Origin: JAOUEA01 sp963810945
GTDB lineage: Bacteria; Actinomycetota; UBA4738; HRBIN12
Length of the DNA: 64,000 bases
Direction of reading: 5' to 3'
NCBI GenBank assembly: GCA_963810945.1
Contig: CAWEPI010000004.1
Location: 496,001 to 560,000 of the forward strand
A program made the position numbers and the translations under genes. The notes beneath the pieces are model-generated. The model was not told the origin of the DNA. It searched no databases and saw only the letters and a program-made list of their open reading frames with translations. Below, piece by piece: positions 45,545 to 55,254 of the stretch; positions within the stretch are counted from its first letter, which is position 1; each line of letters begins with the position of its first letter.

Positions 45545-47416
45545 ATGCGCGACGGGCAGACGCCGCGCGATACGGGCCTGGCGCTGATCTTCGTCGTCAT
45601 GGTCGTCTGTCTGGTCGCGCAGGCGATCCGTCTGCTGCTGCCGTTGGCATACGACGTCCGCGAGTCGGCGGGGATCTGGGCCGCAGCCGTGCTCGCGATC
45701 GCGGTGTTCGCTTCGCCGCTCGCCGTCCCCTTGTTGGACGGGGTCGGAGGCCCGGGTTACGCGATGGCGGCAACCGCCCTCATCACCGCCCTGTTGCGTC
45801 TGGTGGCCCAGGTCCTCCACCCCGTGCCCGTCTGGCTCGCCGCTCTCCTCGCGGCCTTCGCCCTGGTCGCCTTCACGATGGTCGTGACCCACCTGCGTCG
45901 GATGTCCCCGGCGGGGATGCTGCCCGCCGGGGTCGTGGTAGGACTCCTGCTGGACGCATCGCTGAACGCCTCCTTCGACACGTGGGATCCGGTGTGGCGC
46001 GGCGGTTGGACGCCTCTATCGCTCGCGATCGTCATGGTGGTGCTGGTGGCTGCGTCCGCTCCCGGCGCGGTCGGGCTCGTGACGCGTTCCATCCCGGCCC
46101 CGGCGTGGTCCCTAGCCGCCCTCGGGCCGTTCCTGGTGCTCGAGTCTCTGTGGCTCACGAACCCCGCCGCCGCGGACGCCACGGCGGGCGTCTCGCTCGT
46201 ATGGGGAACAGCCACGATCGTGGGCGCGACGGTCGTGAGCCTCGTGGTCCTCGGCTGGGGGAAGGCGTGGTCGACGGTCGGCGTCGCCGTCGCGGGAGTC
46301 GTTCTCGCGATCACCGTCTGGCTCTTGTCGAGCGTCACCGGACCGCTCGCCATCATCCTGGTGTTCTTCGCTCAGCTCGCCGCGGTCCTCTTGATGGCAG
46401 CGGCGCTCGCGCCCGGCGACGGGCAGAGCACCCGCTGGAAGTCCGCCGTCGCGATGGCCGCGGGGACCCTCGTCTTCGCCATGCTGGTCTTCATCTACCA
46501 GATCGCCATCCAGTTCCCGCTCCCGTTCCCACGATCGGCGATGCCGGTCCTGGCGGCCGTCACGCTGGCGGGATCCGGCTTCGGGCGGCCGTGCGGGGCA
46601 CCGTTCTCGCTCCCCCTCCACGATGGGTCCCCCTCGTCGCGCGTCGGCGCGCTGGTCGTATCCGATCGGCCTCTTCCTCACGCAGGAGGCGTTGCCCGCT
46701 CGGTCCGTCGCCTGCCACGGTCCGCGTGATGGACTGGAATATCCATTCGGCCGTCGACGACGACGGACAGCTCCGTCCGGACGCGGTGGCCGACACGATC
46801 CGGGCTGTCGGGGGCCGACGTCGTCGTCCTCCAGGAGGTCCCGCGTGGCTGGCTGATCAACGGTGGCCTCGATCTGGCCGAACTCCTGCGGCGCGACCTG
46901 CGGATGCCATACGCCTGGGCGGCCGCGGCCGACCCGCAGTTCGGGAACCTGATCCTCAGCCGGCTCCCGATCGAGGACGTCTCGACCGGCATGTTGCCCT
47001 ACGGCGCCGGTCCTCAACATCGCAGCTACGTGCTGGTGCGGGTCGGGACGGAAGCGGGGCAGCTCACGGTGGTGGGGGCGCATCTGGAGAACAAGCCCGG
47101 CACCTCTACCCGCGCGAACCAGATCCTGGCGATCCTCGCCGCCGTCGGCGGGATGCCGCGGACGATCGTGGCGGGTGACCTCAACATGCAGCCCGACGAC
47201 CCCGACCGGTCCTTGTTCGTGGGCGCGGGAGCGATCAGCGCGCAGGACGTGACCGGCAACGGCGCCCGCTCGACCGCTAGGAGCCCGAATTTCCCGGGCG
47301 ACCGGCCCGATTGGATCTGGGGGACGGCCGACCTCGCGTTCACGGGGTTCGCGATCCCGGCCTCGGACGTCTCCGACCATCTCCCGCTCGCCGTCACCGT
47401 CGGGCCTCAGCCGTAG
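45545..47416 (+). CDS. Membrane protein fused to an EEP (endonuclease/exonuclease/phosphatase) domain, frameshifted
   Basis: The ATG at 45545 begins about ten membrane helices ('ALIFVVMVVCLVAQAIRLLL' onward) to about residue 350. Across frame breaks near 46605, 46712 and 46807 the sequence then shows an EEP domain: 'VMDWNIHSAVDDDGQ', 'VVVLQEVPRGWL', 'VGAHLENKPGTS', 'VAGDLNMQPDD' and 'SDVSDHLPLAVTV', with the metal and catalytic residues Asn, Glu, Asp-x-Asn and Asp-His. Total about 620 residues. EEP domains cleave phosphodiesters of nucleic acids or phospholipids, and here would be held at the membrane. Confidence 0.75.
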
Positions 47417-47426
47417 ACTCGCGCGG

Positions 47427-47814
47427 ATGGCCGAGCGAGAGACCACCGTCTACGAGATCGTCGGCGGGATGCCGTTCTTCGAGGGTCTCGTCGACCATTT
47501 CTACCGAGGGGTCGACGGCGGATCCCGTGCTCCTGCGGCTCTATCCCGAGCCCGACGACCTCGCCGGGGCGCGCCATCGGCTCACGCTCTTCCTGGCCCA
47601 GTACTGGGGTGGCCCGAACACGTACTCGGAGGAGCGGGGACATCCGCGCCTGCGCATGCGGCACTTCCCGTTCGCGATCGGACCGGAGGAGCGCGACCAC
47701 TGGCTGGCGCACATGCGCGACGCGGTGGCGGCGATGGACCCACCTCCCGAGGCGGCCGACGCGTTCGAGCGCTACTTCAGCTTCGCCGCGGAGTCGATGC
47801 GCAACCGCGACTGA
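47427..47814 (+). CDS. Truncated hemoglobin (group II, trHbO-like), one frameshift
   Basis: About 129 residues joined over an extra base near 47516. The first frame has 'GGMPFFEGLVDHFYRGV'; the second 'DPVLLRLYPEPDDLAGARHRLTLFLAQYWGGP', 'RGHPRLRMRHFPFAIG' (proximal His in RMRH) and 'HWLAHMRDAVAAM'. These are signatures of actinobacterial trHbO, a cytoplasmic haem protein that handles O2, NO or peroxide. TAGACT lies 7 nt before the ATG. Confidence 0.92.
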
Positions 47815-48114
47815 CTACGAGTACTCGCGGTCGCCCCGGCGCTTGGCGATCCCTCGCCCGCGACCGAGCAGGCCGAGGTCGATGATCACCCCGAGCACGA
47901 TCACGATCACGCCGCCGGCCTTGATCGCCCCCGTGGGTGTCGAGAACGAGTTCTTCGCGATCGCGTAGGCGATGGTGGTCGTGGGCAGGATGAAGAAGCC
48001 GAGCGTCGGCCAGATCCAGGTCGTGAACGCACGGCTCATGTAGTCCGTGAAGAGCCAGAGGACGACGATCACGAGCCGAGGGGCGAGCAGGCCCAGGGCG
48101 AACACGAAGCACAT
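47815..48114 (-). CDS. Small integral membrane protein
   Basis: 99 residues with GGGAGGG upstream. Three membrane helices ('FALGLLAPRLVIVVLWLF', 'WPTLGFFILPTTTIAYAI', 'GGVIVIVLGVIIDLGLLG') and a basic tail. No family recognised. It converges on the truncated hemoglobin gene with adjacent stops. Confidence 0.7.
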   Translation of the reverse strand: MCFVFALGLLAPRLVIVVLWLFTDYMSRAFTTWIWPTLGFFILPTTTIAYAIAKNSFSTPTGAIKAGGVIVIVLGVIIDLGLLGRGRGIAKRRGDREYS

Positions 48115-48171
48115 CGACGATCCCTCCCGCGGGGTACCGGCTCACCCTAGTCCCACGGGGGTCGAGGACGA

Positions 48172-48204
48172 CGAAGGGCCCGGCGCGAAGCGCCGGGCCC
48201 TTCG
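48172..48204. terminator. Strong hairpin downstream of the cold-shock gene
   Basis: CGAAGGGCCCGGCGC, loop GAA and GCGCCGGGCCCTTCG form a perfect 15-bp stem. It lies between the cold-shock stop and the neighbouring membrane gene. Confidence 0.85.
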
Positions 48205-48221
48205 TTACCAGCTGATCGTGG

Positions 48222-48425
48222 TCAGGCGGGGCGGACGTTCGCGGCCTGCGGGCCCTTCTGGCCCTGGGTCACGTCGAACTCCACGCGCTGCCCCTCGTCG
48301 AGGTTGCGGTACCCCTCTCCGGCGATCGCGCTGAAGTGCACGAACACGTCTGCGCTGCCGTCCTCGGGGGTGATGAAGCCGAACCCCTTCTCGGAGTTGA
48401 ACCACTTCACGGTTCCGGTTGCCAC
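48222..48425 (-). CDS. cspA: Cold-shock protein CspA family
   Basis: 67 residues from GTG at 48425 with GGAGGGA upstream. 'GTVKWFNSEKGFGFITPEDG' holds RNP1 (KGFGFI) and 'DVFVHFSAI' RNP2. A single OB-fold that binds single-stranded RNA or DNA and melts RNA structure. Complete. Confidence 0.97.
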   Translation of the reverse strand: MATGTVKWFNSEKGFGFITPEDGSADVFVHFSAIAGEGYRNLDEGQRVEFDVTQGQKGPQAANVRPA

Positions 48426-48565
48426 TGGCGATCCCTCCTTTCTTCCGCCGTCGGGGCCTTCTTGCTGCCCGTCAGGCGCCGGCGTGACGCGCCGGTTGAG
48501 GGAACGACACATGGCGAACCAAGAATCTGTGCCCTCAGGGGAGACCCTACCAGCACGCGATGCGA

Positions 48566-49342
48566 TCAGCGCGCAGGCTGGGTGTCCTGGGGATGAACGT
48601 CAGTGGACGTCGGATGAGGCCCGCGGCGCCCCTCACGCACCTCCCGGACGACGAGGAGCAGGAACCCCAAGCCGGCGATGGACGCGAAGGCGAACCACTG
48701 GAGCGCGTAGCCCATGTGCGGTCCCTCGTCGAGGGTGGGCGCGGGCGGCGGTACCGGGAGGGTGCCCGTCTGGGCGGGATCCTGGGTGCGGAGTTGGAGG
48801 TAGTAGGGGAGCAGCGGGTACGGGAGTTGGCGGCCGATCTGATCGAGGTCGACGCGCGCGAACGTGGTCGTGGCGCCGCCTTGCGGCGACCCACCGGGCT
48901 CCGACGGGGCGAGCAGGCCCGTCACCGTCACCGTGCTCGCCGGCGGCGACGCCTGGCTCACCGGGGGCGTGTCCATCGCGTAGGGCACCCAGCCGCGGTC
49001 GACGAGCACCGCGCGACCGTCGGGTAACTCGAGCGGCGTGAGGACGTGGTTGCCCGGCTGATCCTGGTTGCTCCTTCCGTAGAGGATCACTTCGTGCCGC
49101 GGGTCGTACGTGCCGGTGGCCTCGGCCTGGCGGTAGAGCAGGGAGCTGCCGCCGCTCGCGTCCACGAGGGCCTCGACCGGTCGTGGCGGCGCGGTCATGC
49201 CCCGCTCGAAGAGGTGGTTGTAGTAGCGGCGACCCTGGAGCCGATCGAGTTGCCAGAACCCGAGTCGGACGCAGAGCGCGGTCACGACGAGGGCGAACAG
49301 GCCGAGGGCGATCCAGCGGGGCTTGAGCAGGAAGCGGAGCAT
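48566..49342 (-). CDS. SURF1-family protein (cytochrome oxidase assembly)
   Basis: About 258 residues from the ATG at 49342, chosen because TATGCT lies 9 nt upstream; an earlier start is possible. A first helix ('WIALGLFALVVTALCVRLGFWQLDRL') and a last one ('YALQWFAFASIAGLGFLLLV') enclose an extracytoplasmic beta domain with 'GRAVLVDRGWVP' and 'ATGTYDP'. SURF1 proteins help insert haem a into cytochrome oxidase. Confidence 0.92.
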   Translation of the reverse strand: MLRFLLKPRWIALGLFALVVTALCVRLGFWQLDRLQGRRYYNHLFERGMTAPPRPVEALVDASGGSSLLYRQAEATGTYDPRHEVILYGRSNQDQPGNHVLTPLELPDGRAVLVDRGWVPYAMDTPPVSQASPPASTVTVTGLLAPSEPGGSPQGGATTTFARVDLDQIGRQLPYPLLPYYLQLRTQDPAQTGTLPVPPPAPTLDEGPHMGYALQWFAFASIAGLGFLLLVVREVREGRRGPHPTSTDVHPQDTQPAR

Positions 49343-49396
49343 CCGCGTCCGAGCATAGCCGCGCCCAGCCAACCTCCTCGGGGACGAGGACGTCGG

Positions 49397-50176
49397 TCAG
49401 GGTCCCTTGGCCTCCTGGATCGTGTTGCCGCCGTCGACCACGATCGACTGGCCGGTCACGTAGCGGGCCCGATCGCTCGCGAGGAAGGCGACCACCTCGG
49501 CGACCTCCTCGGGCGTCCCCGAACGCCCGAGCGGTGTGTGTCTGCCGGCCTCGGCCTCCTCGGCGCTCTGGGATCCGGTCGCGATCCACCCGGGCGCCAC
49601 CGAGTTGACGGTGACCCCCCGTCCACCCACCTCGAGTGCGAGGCCGCGCATGAGGCCGTCCATGCCGGCCTTCGCTGCGCTGTAGCCGGTCGAACCCTCC
49701 ATCGTGACGATCGGCCCGGTCACCGAAGACACCATCACCACCCGACCCCAGCCGCGCTCGACCATGGCCGGAAGCGCCGCGCGGGTCGTGTTGTAGGCGG
49801 TGCCCAGGTTCATCGCGATGTCGAGATCCCAGTCGCGCTCGTCCGACTCGAGGAAGGTCGATGGTGTCCAGGCCTGGAGGGAGACGTTCACCATCCCGGC
49901 GTTGTTCACGAGGATGTCGATGCGGCCGAACCGTTCGGTCACCTCGTCGACGAGGCGCCGTGTCTGGTCCCGATCGGTGAGGTCGGCCACGAACCCGCCC
50001 ACGTCGTACCCGAGCGCGTGCAGCTCGGCGGCTCGCTCGTGGATCCGGTCGGTCGTCGACGCGATGGCGAGCACCGCACCCTCGCGGCCGAGCAGGGATG
50101 CGCAGGCGAACCCGATGCCCGCGTCCGAGCCCGCCCCGGTGACCAGCGCCACGCGACCTCGTGCCTCGTCCCGCAT
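49397..50176 (-). CDS. SDR-family oxidoreductase
   Basis: 259 residues. NAD(P)-binding 'VALVTGAGSDAGIGFACA', 'NNAGMVN', catalytic Ser/Tyr/Lys in 'SSVTGPIVTMEGSTGYSAAKAG' and 'VNSVAPGWIATG', and the C-terminal 'GQSIVVDGGNTI'. This is the classical SDR set, near the FabG type, that reduces a keto group or oxidises an alcohol. Substrate unknown. Confidence 0.92.
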   Translation of the reverse strand: MRDEARGRVALVTGAGSDAGIGFACASLLGREGAVLAIASTTDRIHERAAELHALGYDVGGFVADLTDRDQTRRLVDEVTERFGRIDILVNNAGMVNVSLQAWTPSTFLESDERDWDLDIAMNLGTAYNTTRAALPAMVERGWGRVVMVSSVTGPIVTMEGSTGYSAAKAGMDGLMRGLALEVGGRGVTVNSVAPGWIATGSQSAEEAEAGRHTPLGRSGTPEEVAEVVAFLASDRARYVTGQSIVVDGGNTIQEAKGP

Positions 50177-50245
50177 GGGCGGAGACTACCCGGGCTCAAC
50201 TTTCACCGTCCTGCCTGCCGATACCCGTAGCAAGACGGCGCGATT

Positions 50246-50300
50246 GGGCCGCCCTGTGCGGGCGGCCCGACGCGACGGTTGGACGGACGGACGGACGGAC
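50246..50300. repeat. GC hairpin followed by a GGAC tandem repeat
   Basis: GGGCCGCCC-TGTGC-GGGCGGCCC (50246-50268) is a perfect 9-bp hairpin. Shortly after it, GGAC is repeated five times (50281-50300). Both are upstream of the pilin start at 50317 and may be a leader structure or a terminator for read-through from upstream. Confidence 0.55.
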
Positions 50301-50316
50301 GGGATCGGGAGATCGC

Positions 50317-50508
50317 ATGTTCCTGCGCACCTACACCCGAGTGCAGGTCTGGCACGCCGAGCTACGGGATCGGCTGATCGACGAAGGCGGCGCGACCGCC
50401 GTCGAGTACGCATTGATGCTGGCCTTCATCTTCGCGGTGATCGTGGGCGCCGTGGCCTTCATGGGCCGCCAGACCAACTCGAGGTTCGAGAGCTTCAAGC
50501 TCCCGTAG
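50317..50508 (+). CDS. Flp/TadE-type class IVb prepilin
   Basis: 63 residues from the ATG at 50317. 'DEGGATAVEYALMLAFIFAVIVGAVAFM' has the prepilin cleavage site before the Ala (G|A), the Glu at +5 and the hydrophobic spine typical of Flp pilins. The short polar C-terminus 'RQTNSRFESFKLP' completes the protein. No tad/prepilin-peptidase genes are in the window, so it would depend on a locus elsewhere. Confidence 0.9.
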   Translation: MFLRTYTRVQVWHAELRDRLIDEGGATAVEYALMLAFIFAVIVGAVAFMGRQTNSRFESFKLP

Positions 50509-50584
50509 ATGCGGTTGGAGCGGGGCCCGCGGGGTTCCGCGCACAGGACGTCTGGAGCCCGGCATCGGCTAGGCTGCCTCCGCG

Positions 50585-51292
50585 ATGCGCGGAACCGACC
50601 GGCTGCTCGAGCTCCAGGACCTCGACACGGCGATCGATCGTGCCCGGATGCGCCGCGTGGCGCTCGAGTCGGGCGAGGCCATCGCGGCCGCGCGCGCCGA
50701 GGCCGACGCCGCAGAGCGAGCGTTCGGGGAGCTCCGACTCCGGATCGACGAGATGGCGCGCGATCAGACCACGTTCGAGCACGAGATCGAGTCGCTCTCG
50801 TTGAAGGAGGCCGCCGAGCAGACGCGCATGTACGACGGCAGCATCGTCAACACCAAGGAGCTCGAGGCGCTGCAGCACGAGCTCGACAACCTCAAGAAGC
50901 GACGCTCGGATCGCGAGGACGAGCTGCTGGCCCTCATGGAGCAGCGCGAGGTCCTCGAGGCCTCGGCGGCGGAAGCCGAGACCACGGCCACCGCCCTCCG
51001 TTCGGCGCTCGAGGCCACATCGAACGACGCCGATGCCGAGCTCGTCGAGGTCGTCGCCGAGCTCGACCGGTCGTCCGCACGCCGGACCGAGCTCGCCGCC
51101 GGCATCGATCCGGAGCTGCTCGAGCTCTACGAGGACCTGCGCCGGCAGAAGAAGGGCGTCGGGGCAGCCGCGCTCGTCGACGGGGTATGTCAAGGGTGCC
51201 ACGAGCAGCTCTCCTCGATGGAGCTCGACAAGCTGAAGCGGACCGAGACCATCCCGAGGTGTGAGTATTGCCGCCGGATCCTGGTCCTCTGA
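50585..51292 (+). CDS. Coiled-coil protein with C-terminal zinc ribbon (CdsZ/DUF164 family)
   Basis: 235 residues. Long helices with heptad character from about residue 5 to 185 ('RLLELQDLDTAIDRARMRRVAL' onward), then a zinc ribbon 'VCQGCHEQLSSMEL...IPRCEYCRRILVL'. This matches the C4-type zinc-ribbon family found next to RNase H-like genes in actinobacteria. It may bind nucleic acid. Its last 25 bp overlap the RNase HI start. Confidence 0.9.
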   Translation: MRGTDRLLELQDLDTAIDRARMRRVALESGEAIAAARAEADAAERAFGELRLRIDEMARDQTTFEHEIESLSLKEAAEQTRMYDGSIVNTKELEALQHELDNLKKRRSDREDELLALMEQREVLEASAAEAETTATALRSALEATSNDADAELVEVVAELDRSSARRTELAAGIDPELLELYEDLRRQKKGVGAAALVDGVCQGCHEQLSSMELDKLKRTETIPRCEYCRRILVL

Positions 51293-51696
51293 CGGTCGCG
51301 TGCGACGGCGCCGCGCGCGGCAATCCGGGGCCCGCCGGCATCGGGGTGCAGATCACCGACGCGCACGGGCGCGTGCTGGCCGAGATCGCCGAGGGGCTGG
51401 GGGAGACCACCAACAACGTGGCGGAGTACACGGCCGCGATCGAGGGGCTCGAACGCGCCGCCGAGCTCGGCGCCTCCGAGGTGACCCTGCGCAGCGACTC
51501 ACAACTGCTGATCTACCAGCTCACCGGCAAGTACCGCGTGAAGACCGCGCATCTCGTGCCGCTGCACCGCGAGGTGCTCGCCCGAGCGAGGCGGTTCTCG
51601 ACGATCCGCTTCGAGCACGTGCCGCGAGAGCGGAACAAGGAGGCCGACCGCCTGGCGAACGAAGGCGTCGACGACTGGCTCGCCGGCCGCCGCTGA
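51268..51696 (+). CDS. Ribonuclease HI family protein
   Basis: 142 residues from TTG at 51268, the only start in the frame after an upstream stop. Catalytic residues: Asp in 'VACDGAARGNPGPAG', Glu in 'NNVAEYTAAIEGL', Asp in 'LRSDSQLLIYQLTG' and Asp in 'KEADRLANEG'. Cuts the RNA strand of RNA-DNA hybrids. Shares a transcript with the zinc-ribbon gene and precedes rnpB. Confidence 0.93.
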   Translation: MPPDPGPLTVACDGAARGNPGPAGIGVQITDAHGRVLAEIAEGLGETTNNVAEYTAAIEGLERAAELGASEVTLRSDSQLLIYQLTGKYRVKTAHLVPLHREVLARARRFSTIRFEHVPRERNKEADRLANEGVDDWLAGRR

Positions 51697-51765
51697 GGCC
51701 GGCGTGCGCGGAACGCCTCACCGTGGCGGAGGCCGGCGGCCACGCGGAGCGCCGCGCCCGCGACG

Positions 51766-51771
51766 GTATGC
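51766..51771 (+). promoter_or_regulatory. Candidate -10 box of rnpB
   Basis: TATGCT about 8-13 bp before the start of the mature RNase P RNA. Confidence 0.45.
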
Positions 51772-51778
51772 TCGCGCG

Positions 51779-52157
<379 letters not shown>

Positions 52158-52196
52158 TCCCCAAGGAGCCTCAACACCTCCCGCGTTGGGGCCCGT

Positions 52197-53180
52197 TCAC
52201 GGTGCTGCGGGCTGCGGCACCCCGTTCACGACGGCGCGACGCAATTGCTTGCCGGCGTGGTAGCTCGAACGCACGAGGGGGCCCGCCTCCACGTGGCGGA
52301 TGCCCATCGCCTCCCCTGCGCGCTTGTGCTCGGCGAACTCCTCGGGCGTGACCCAGCGGTCGACGGGGAGGTGGAAGGAGGTGGGCTGGAGGTACTGGCC
52401 CATCGTGAGGATGTCGCAGCCCGCCCCGACGAGGTCGCGCATCGATCCCGCGACCTCCTCCGGGCGCTCACCCATGCCGAGGATCAGGTTCGACTTCGTG
52501 ATCTGGCCCGCGCGTCGTCGCTTCGCGGTGGCGAGGACCTCCAGCGAGCGCGCGTACCCGAACGCCGGGCGGATCCGCTCGTGCAGACGAGGCACGGTCT
52601 CGAGGTTGTGGGCGAAGACGTCGGGTTCGGCCGCGATCACCGTGGCGATATCTTGCTCCCCGCCCTTGAAGTCGCTGGGGAGCACCTCGACGCCGCAGCC
52701 GGGCACCGCCGCCTTCACCGCGCGGATCGCGGCCGCCCAGATGGACGCGCCGCCGTCGGGCAGGTCGTCGCGCGCGACGCCGGTGAGCACGACGTAGCGC
52801 AGACCCATGGAGCGCACGGCCTCGGCGATCCGCGCGGGTTCCAGCTCGTCGACGGGGTCCGGTTTGGCGGTCATCACGTCGCAGAAGCCGCACCGCCTCG
52901 TGCACTTCGACCCGAGGATCAGGAAGGTCGCCTCACGCTCCTCCCAGCACTCGTGGATGTTGGGACACATCGCCTCCTCGCACACCGTGTGGAGGTCGAG
53001 GCCACGCATCAGCTGCTGCAACGCGGCGTAGTTGGGACCGCTCCGCAGCGTCACCTTCAGCCACGGCGGCTTGCGCTCGCCACGGGCGTTCACCCCGGAG
53101 GCGTCGGATGGCCCGTTGGTCACGCCTACGATGGGGAGGTGGAGACGGCGTTTCGTGGGGTTGTGATCGCGCTCCGTCAT
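52197..53180 (-). CDS. lipA: Lipoyl synthase
   Basis: 327 residues, full length. Both [4Fe-4S] clusters: 'CEEAMCPNIHEC' (auxiliary) and 'CTRRCGFCD' (radical SAM). The C-terminal 'RSSYHAGKQ' is also diagnostic. It inserts two sulphurs into octanoyl groups on E2 and GcvH proteins. TACACT lies 7 nt before the ATG. The 2-oxoacid dehydrogenase E1 at 59-61 kb would need such lipoylated E2. Confidence 0.97.
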   Translation of the reverse strand: MTERDHNPTKRRLHLPIVGVTNGPSDASGVNARGERKPPWLKVTLRSGPNYAALQQLMRGLDLHTVCEEAMCPNIHECWEEREATFLILGSKCTRRCGFCDVMTAKPDPVDELEPARIAEAVRSMGLRYVVLTGVARDDLPDGGASIWAAAIRAVKAAVPGCGVEVLPSDFKGGEQDIATVIAAEPDVFAHNLETVPRLHERIRPAFGYARSLEVLATAKRRRAGQITKSNLILGMGERPEEVAGSMRDLVGAGCDILTMGQYLQPTSFHLPVDRWVTPEEFAEHKRAGEAMGIRHVEAGPLVRSSYHAGKQLRRAVVNGVPQPAAP

Positions 53181-53242
53181 CGCTACGAGTGTAGGTGCCC
53201 CGCGACGAAGGGTCGGCCGAACCGGAGAGGATCGTGACGGCG

Positions 53243-53980
53243 ATGCTGACCCTACTGGCGAGCGGCGCCGACTGCGAACGTGTGCGGGCCGCCTGGCTCG
53301 CCCAGCCCGTCAACGCCTGGTCGAGCCTGGCGTTCCTGGTCGCGGGGGCGTGGATCATGCTGCGCGCGCTCCGGGGTGACCACGGCCGCACGCCGGAGCT
53401 CGCGGCCTTCGCCGTCGCGGTCGCCTCCAACGCCGCGGGGAGCTTCCTCTACCACGGTGTCCGCACGCCGGGCACGCACTGGCTCCACGACATGGGGATC
53501 TACGCGGTGCTCGGGTTCGTGGCCGTGCATGACGCCGGGACGGTCAGGGGGTGGCCGCGCCGACGCATCTTCTGGTGGTGGGGTGGCGTCCTCGCGGTCA
53601 CCGGCGTCGTGCGCGCGGCCGCGCCCGGCGCCACCGACGCGATCTCCGCCGCGCTCGCCGCCGGCGCCGCGCTCGGGGAGGTCGCCGCGATGCGGGCCGG
53701 GCTGCGACCTCGGGCATCCGACGGGTTCAGCCTCCACCTCGCCGCATGGCTGCTGGCCGTCTCGGCGGTGGTGATGGGTGGGGTGTCGTTCCTGCTCGGC
53801 TCGTCCGTCAGCCCGCTCTGCGCGCCCGACAGTCCCATGCAATGGCACGCGGCCTGGCACGTCCTGCAGGCGCTCGCGATGGTCGCATACGCGTACGCGG
53901 CGGTCGAGCTCTGGTCCCCGGCGGAGGCCCCCGAGAGATTCCGGCGCAGCTTCCCCGGTTCGGCGCGCGGCAAAGGGTAG
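53243..53980 (+). CDS. CREST-type (ceramidase-like) membrane hydrolase
   Basis: About 245 residues from the ATG at 53243 (an upstream start at 53195 is in frame). Seven or so helices. The Ser, Asp and His residues expected for the zinc site of the alkaline ceramidase/PAQR/Per1 superfamily are visible in 'AWSSLAFLVAGA', 'SNAAGSFLYHGV', 'THWLHDMGIYAVLGF' and 'MQWHAAWHVLQALA' (HxxxH). The N-terminal 'DCE' fits the same superfamily. It could cleave ceramide-like amides, although bacterial members are little known. Confidence 0.75.
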   Translation: MLTLLASGADCERVRAAWLAQPVNAWSSLAFLVAGAWIMLRALRGDHGRTPELAAFAVAVASNAAGSFLYHGVRTPGTHWLHDMGIYAVLGFVAVHDAGTVRGWPRRRIFWWWGGVLAVTGVVRAAAPGATDAISAALAAGAALGEVAAMRAGLRPRASDGFSLHLAAWLLAVSAVVMGGVSFLLGSSVSPLCAPDSPMQWHAAWHVLQALAMVAYAYAAVELWSPAEAPERFRRSFPGSARGKG

Positions 53981-54017
53981 GCTCGCGTCGATCCGACCCA
54001 CCGGGTCGTGCGCGACC

Positions 54018-55249
54018 ATGAGCGATCCCCCAACCGTGTCCTCAACGTCCGGCGCACCGCCGTCCGAGCCGGCGGAGCGCCCGCTGCGCGTGCCCACCTG
54101 GACGTGGATCTGGAAGCTGCTGGGGACGGTCGCGTTGGCGATCTTCGCCGCGATGGCCGCTTACGCGTTCTTCAAGCAGATCCGCGATCTGCTGATCTGG
54201 GTCTTCATCTCGTTGTTCGCCTCGTTCGCTCTGGAGCCCGCCGTCGATTGGCTGGCCCAGCGCGGCTGGCGTCGCGGACTCGCCACGGGCGTCATCATCT
54301 TCGGGCTGGGCGTCTTGACGGTCGTCATGGTCGCCCTGATGGTGCCGGTCCTCGTGAGCCAGATCCAGAAGCTGATCGAAGCCGCGCCGGGCATCCTGCA
54401 GTCCGTCAGCAACTTCACCAAACGGTGGTTCGGTGTGGACGTGTCGGTGGGAGCCCTCCAGACGCAGCTCACGGACGCGAACTCGGCCGTCTCCAAGTTC
54501 GCGAACAACATCGCGGGCAACGTCTTCGGGTTCGCGTCGTCGATCCTGGGATCCATCTTCAAGCTCCTCACGATCGGCCTGTTCACCTTCTACCTGACGG
54601 CCGACGGGCCCAAGGTCCGCCGCGCGGTGTGCTCGTACCTGCCCGCCGAAACACCAGGAGACGGTGCTGCGCACCTGGGAGGTGGGGATCGAGAAGACCG
54701 GCGCGTACCTCTACTCCCGGCTCCTGCTCGCGATCTTCTCCGGGGTGGCGACCTTCCTCGTGCTGACGGCCCTCGGCGTGCCGTTCGCGGTGCCGCTCGC
54801 CGTCTGGATGGGGCTGGTATCGCAGTTCATCCCCACCATCGGCACGTACATCGCCATGGCGCTCCCGCTGCTGGTGGCCGTCGTGCAGGGCCCGGCGGAC
54901 GCCCTGATCCTGCTGGTCTTCTTCACCGTCTACCAGCAGATCGAGAACTACCTGCTCAGCCCGAGGATCACCGCGCGCACGATGCAGCTGCATCCCGCGG
55001 TGGCGTTCGGCTGTCGCGATCGCGGGGGCCAGCATCTCCGGGATCGTCGGGGCGTTCCTCGCGCTCCCGCTCGCCGCGATCGTCCAGGCGCTGGGCTCGA
55101 CGTACATCCATCGGCACGACGTGGAGGAGACCGACCTCACGCGGGTCGCGACCAGCGGTGAGGCGAAGGGGATCCGGGAGGAGCGCAAGCGCCAGGGGCG
55201 CGGGTGGCTCGCGCGTCGATCCGGCAAGGACGACGACGGGACGAGCTGA
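54018..55249 (+). CDS. AI-2E-family transporter, two frameshifts
   Basis: About 410 residues across breaks near 54650 and 55011. First part: 'TWTWIWKLLGTVALAIFAAMAAYAF', 'LIWVFISLFASFALEPAVDWL', 'FKLLTIGLFTFYLTADGPKVRRA'. Second: 'IEKTGAYLYSRLLLAIFSGVATFLVL', 'AVWMGLVSQFIPTIGTYIAMALPLL'. Third: 'AIAGASISGIVGAFLALPLAAIVQAL'. Eight helices, and the 'FIPTIGTYIA' motif is typical of the AI-2 exporter-like (YdiK/PerM) family. The real substrate is unknown. Confidence 0.88.
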
Positions 55250-55254
55250 GCTGA

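Noticed and set aside
50281..50300. GGAC repeat as a CRISPR-like array
   Set aside because: Only a short tandem of 4-bp units without spacers.
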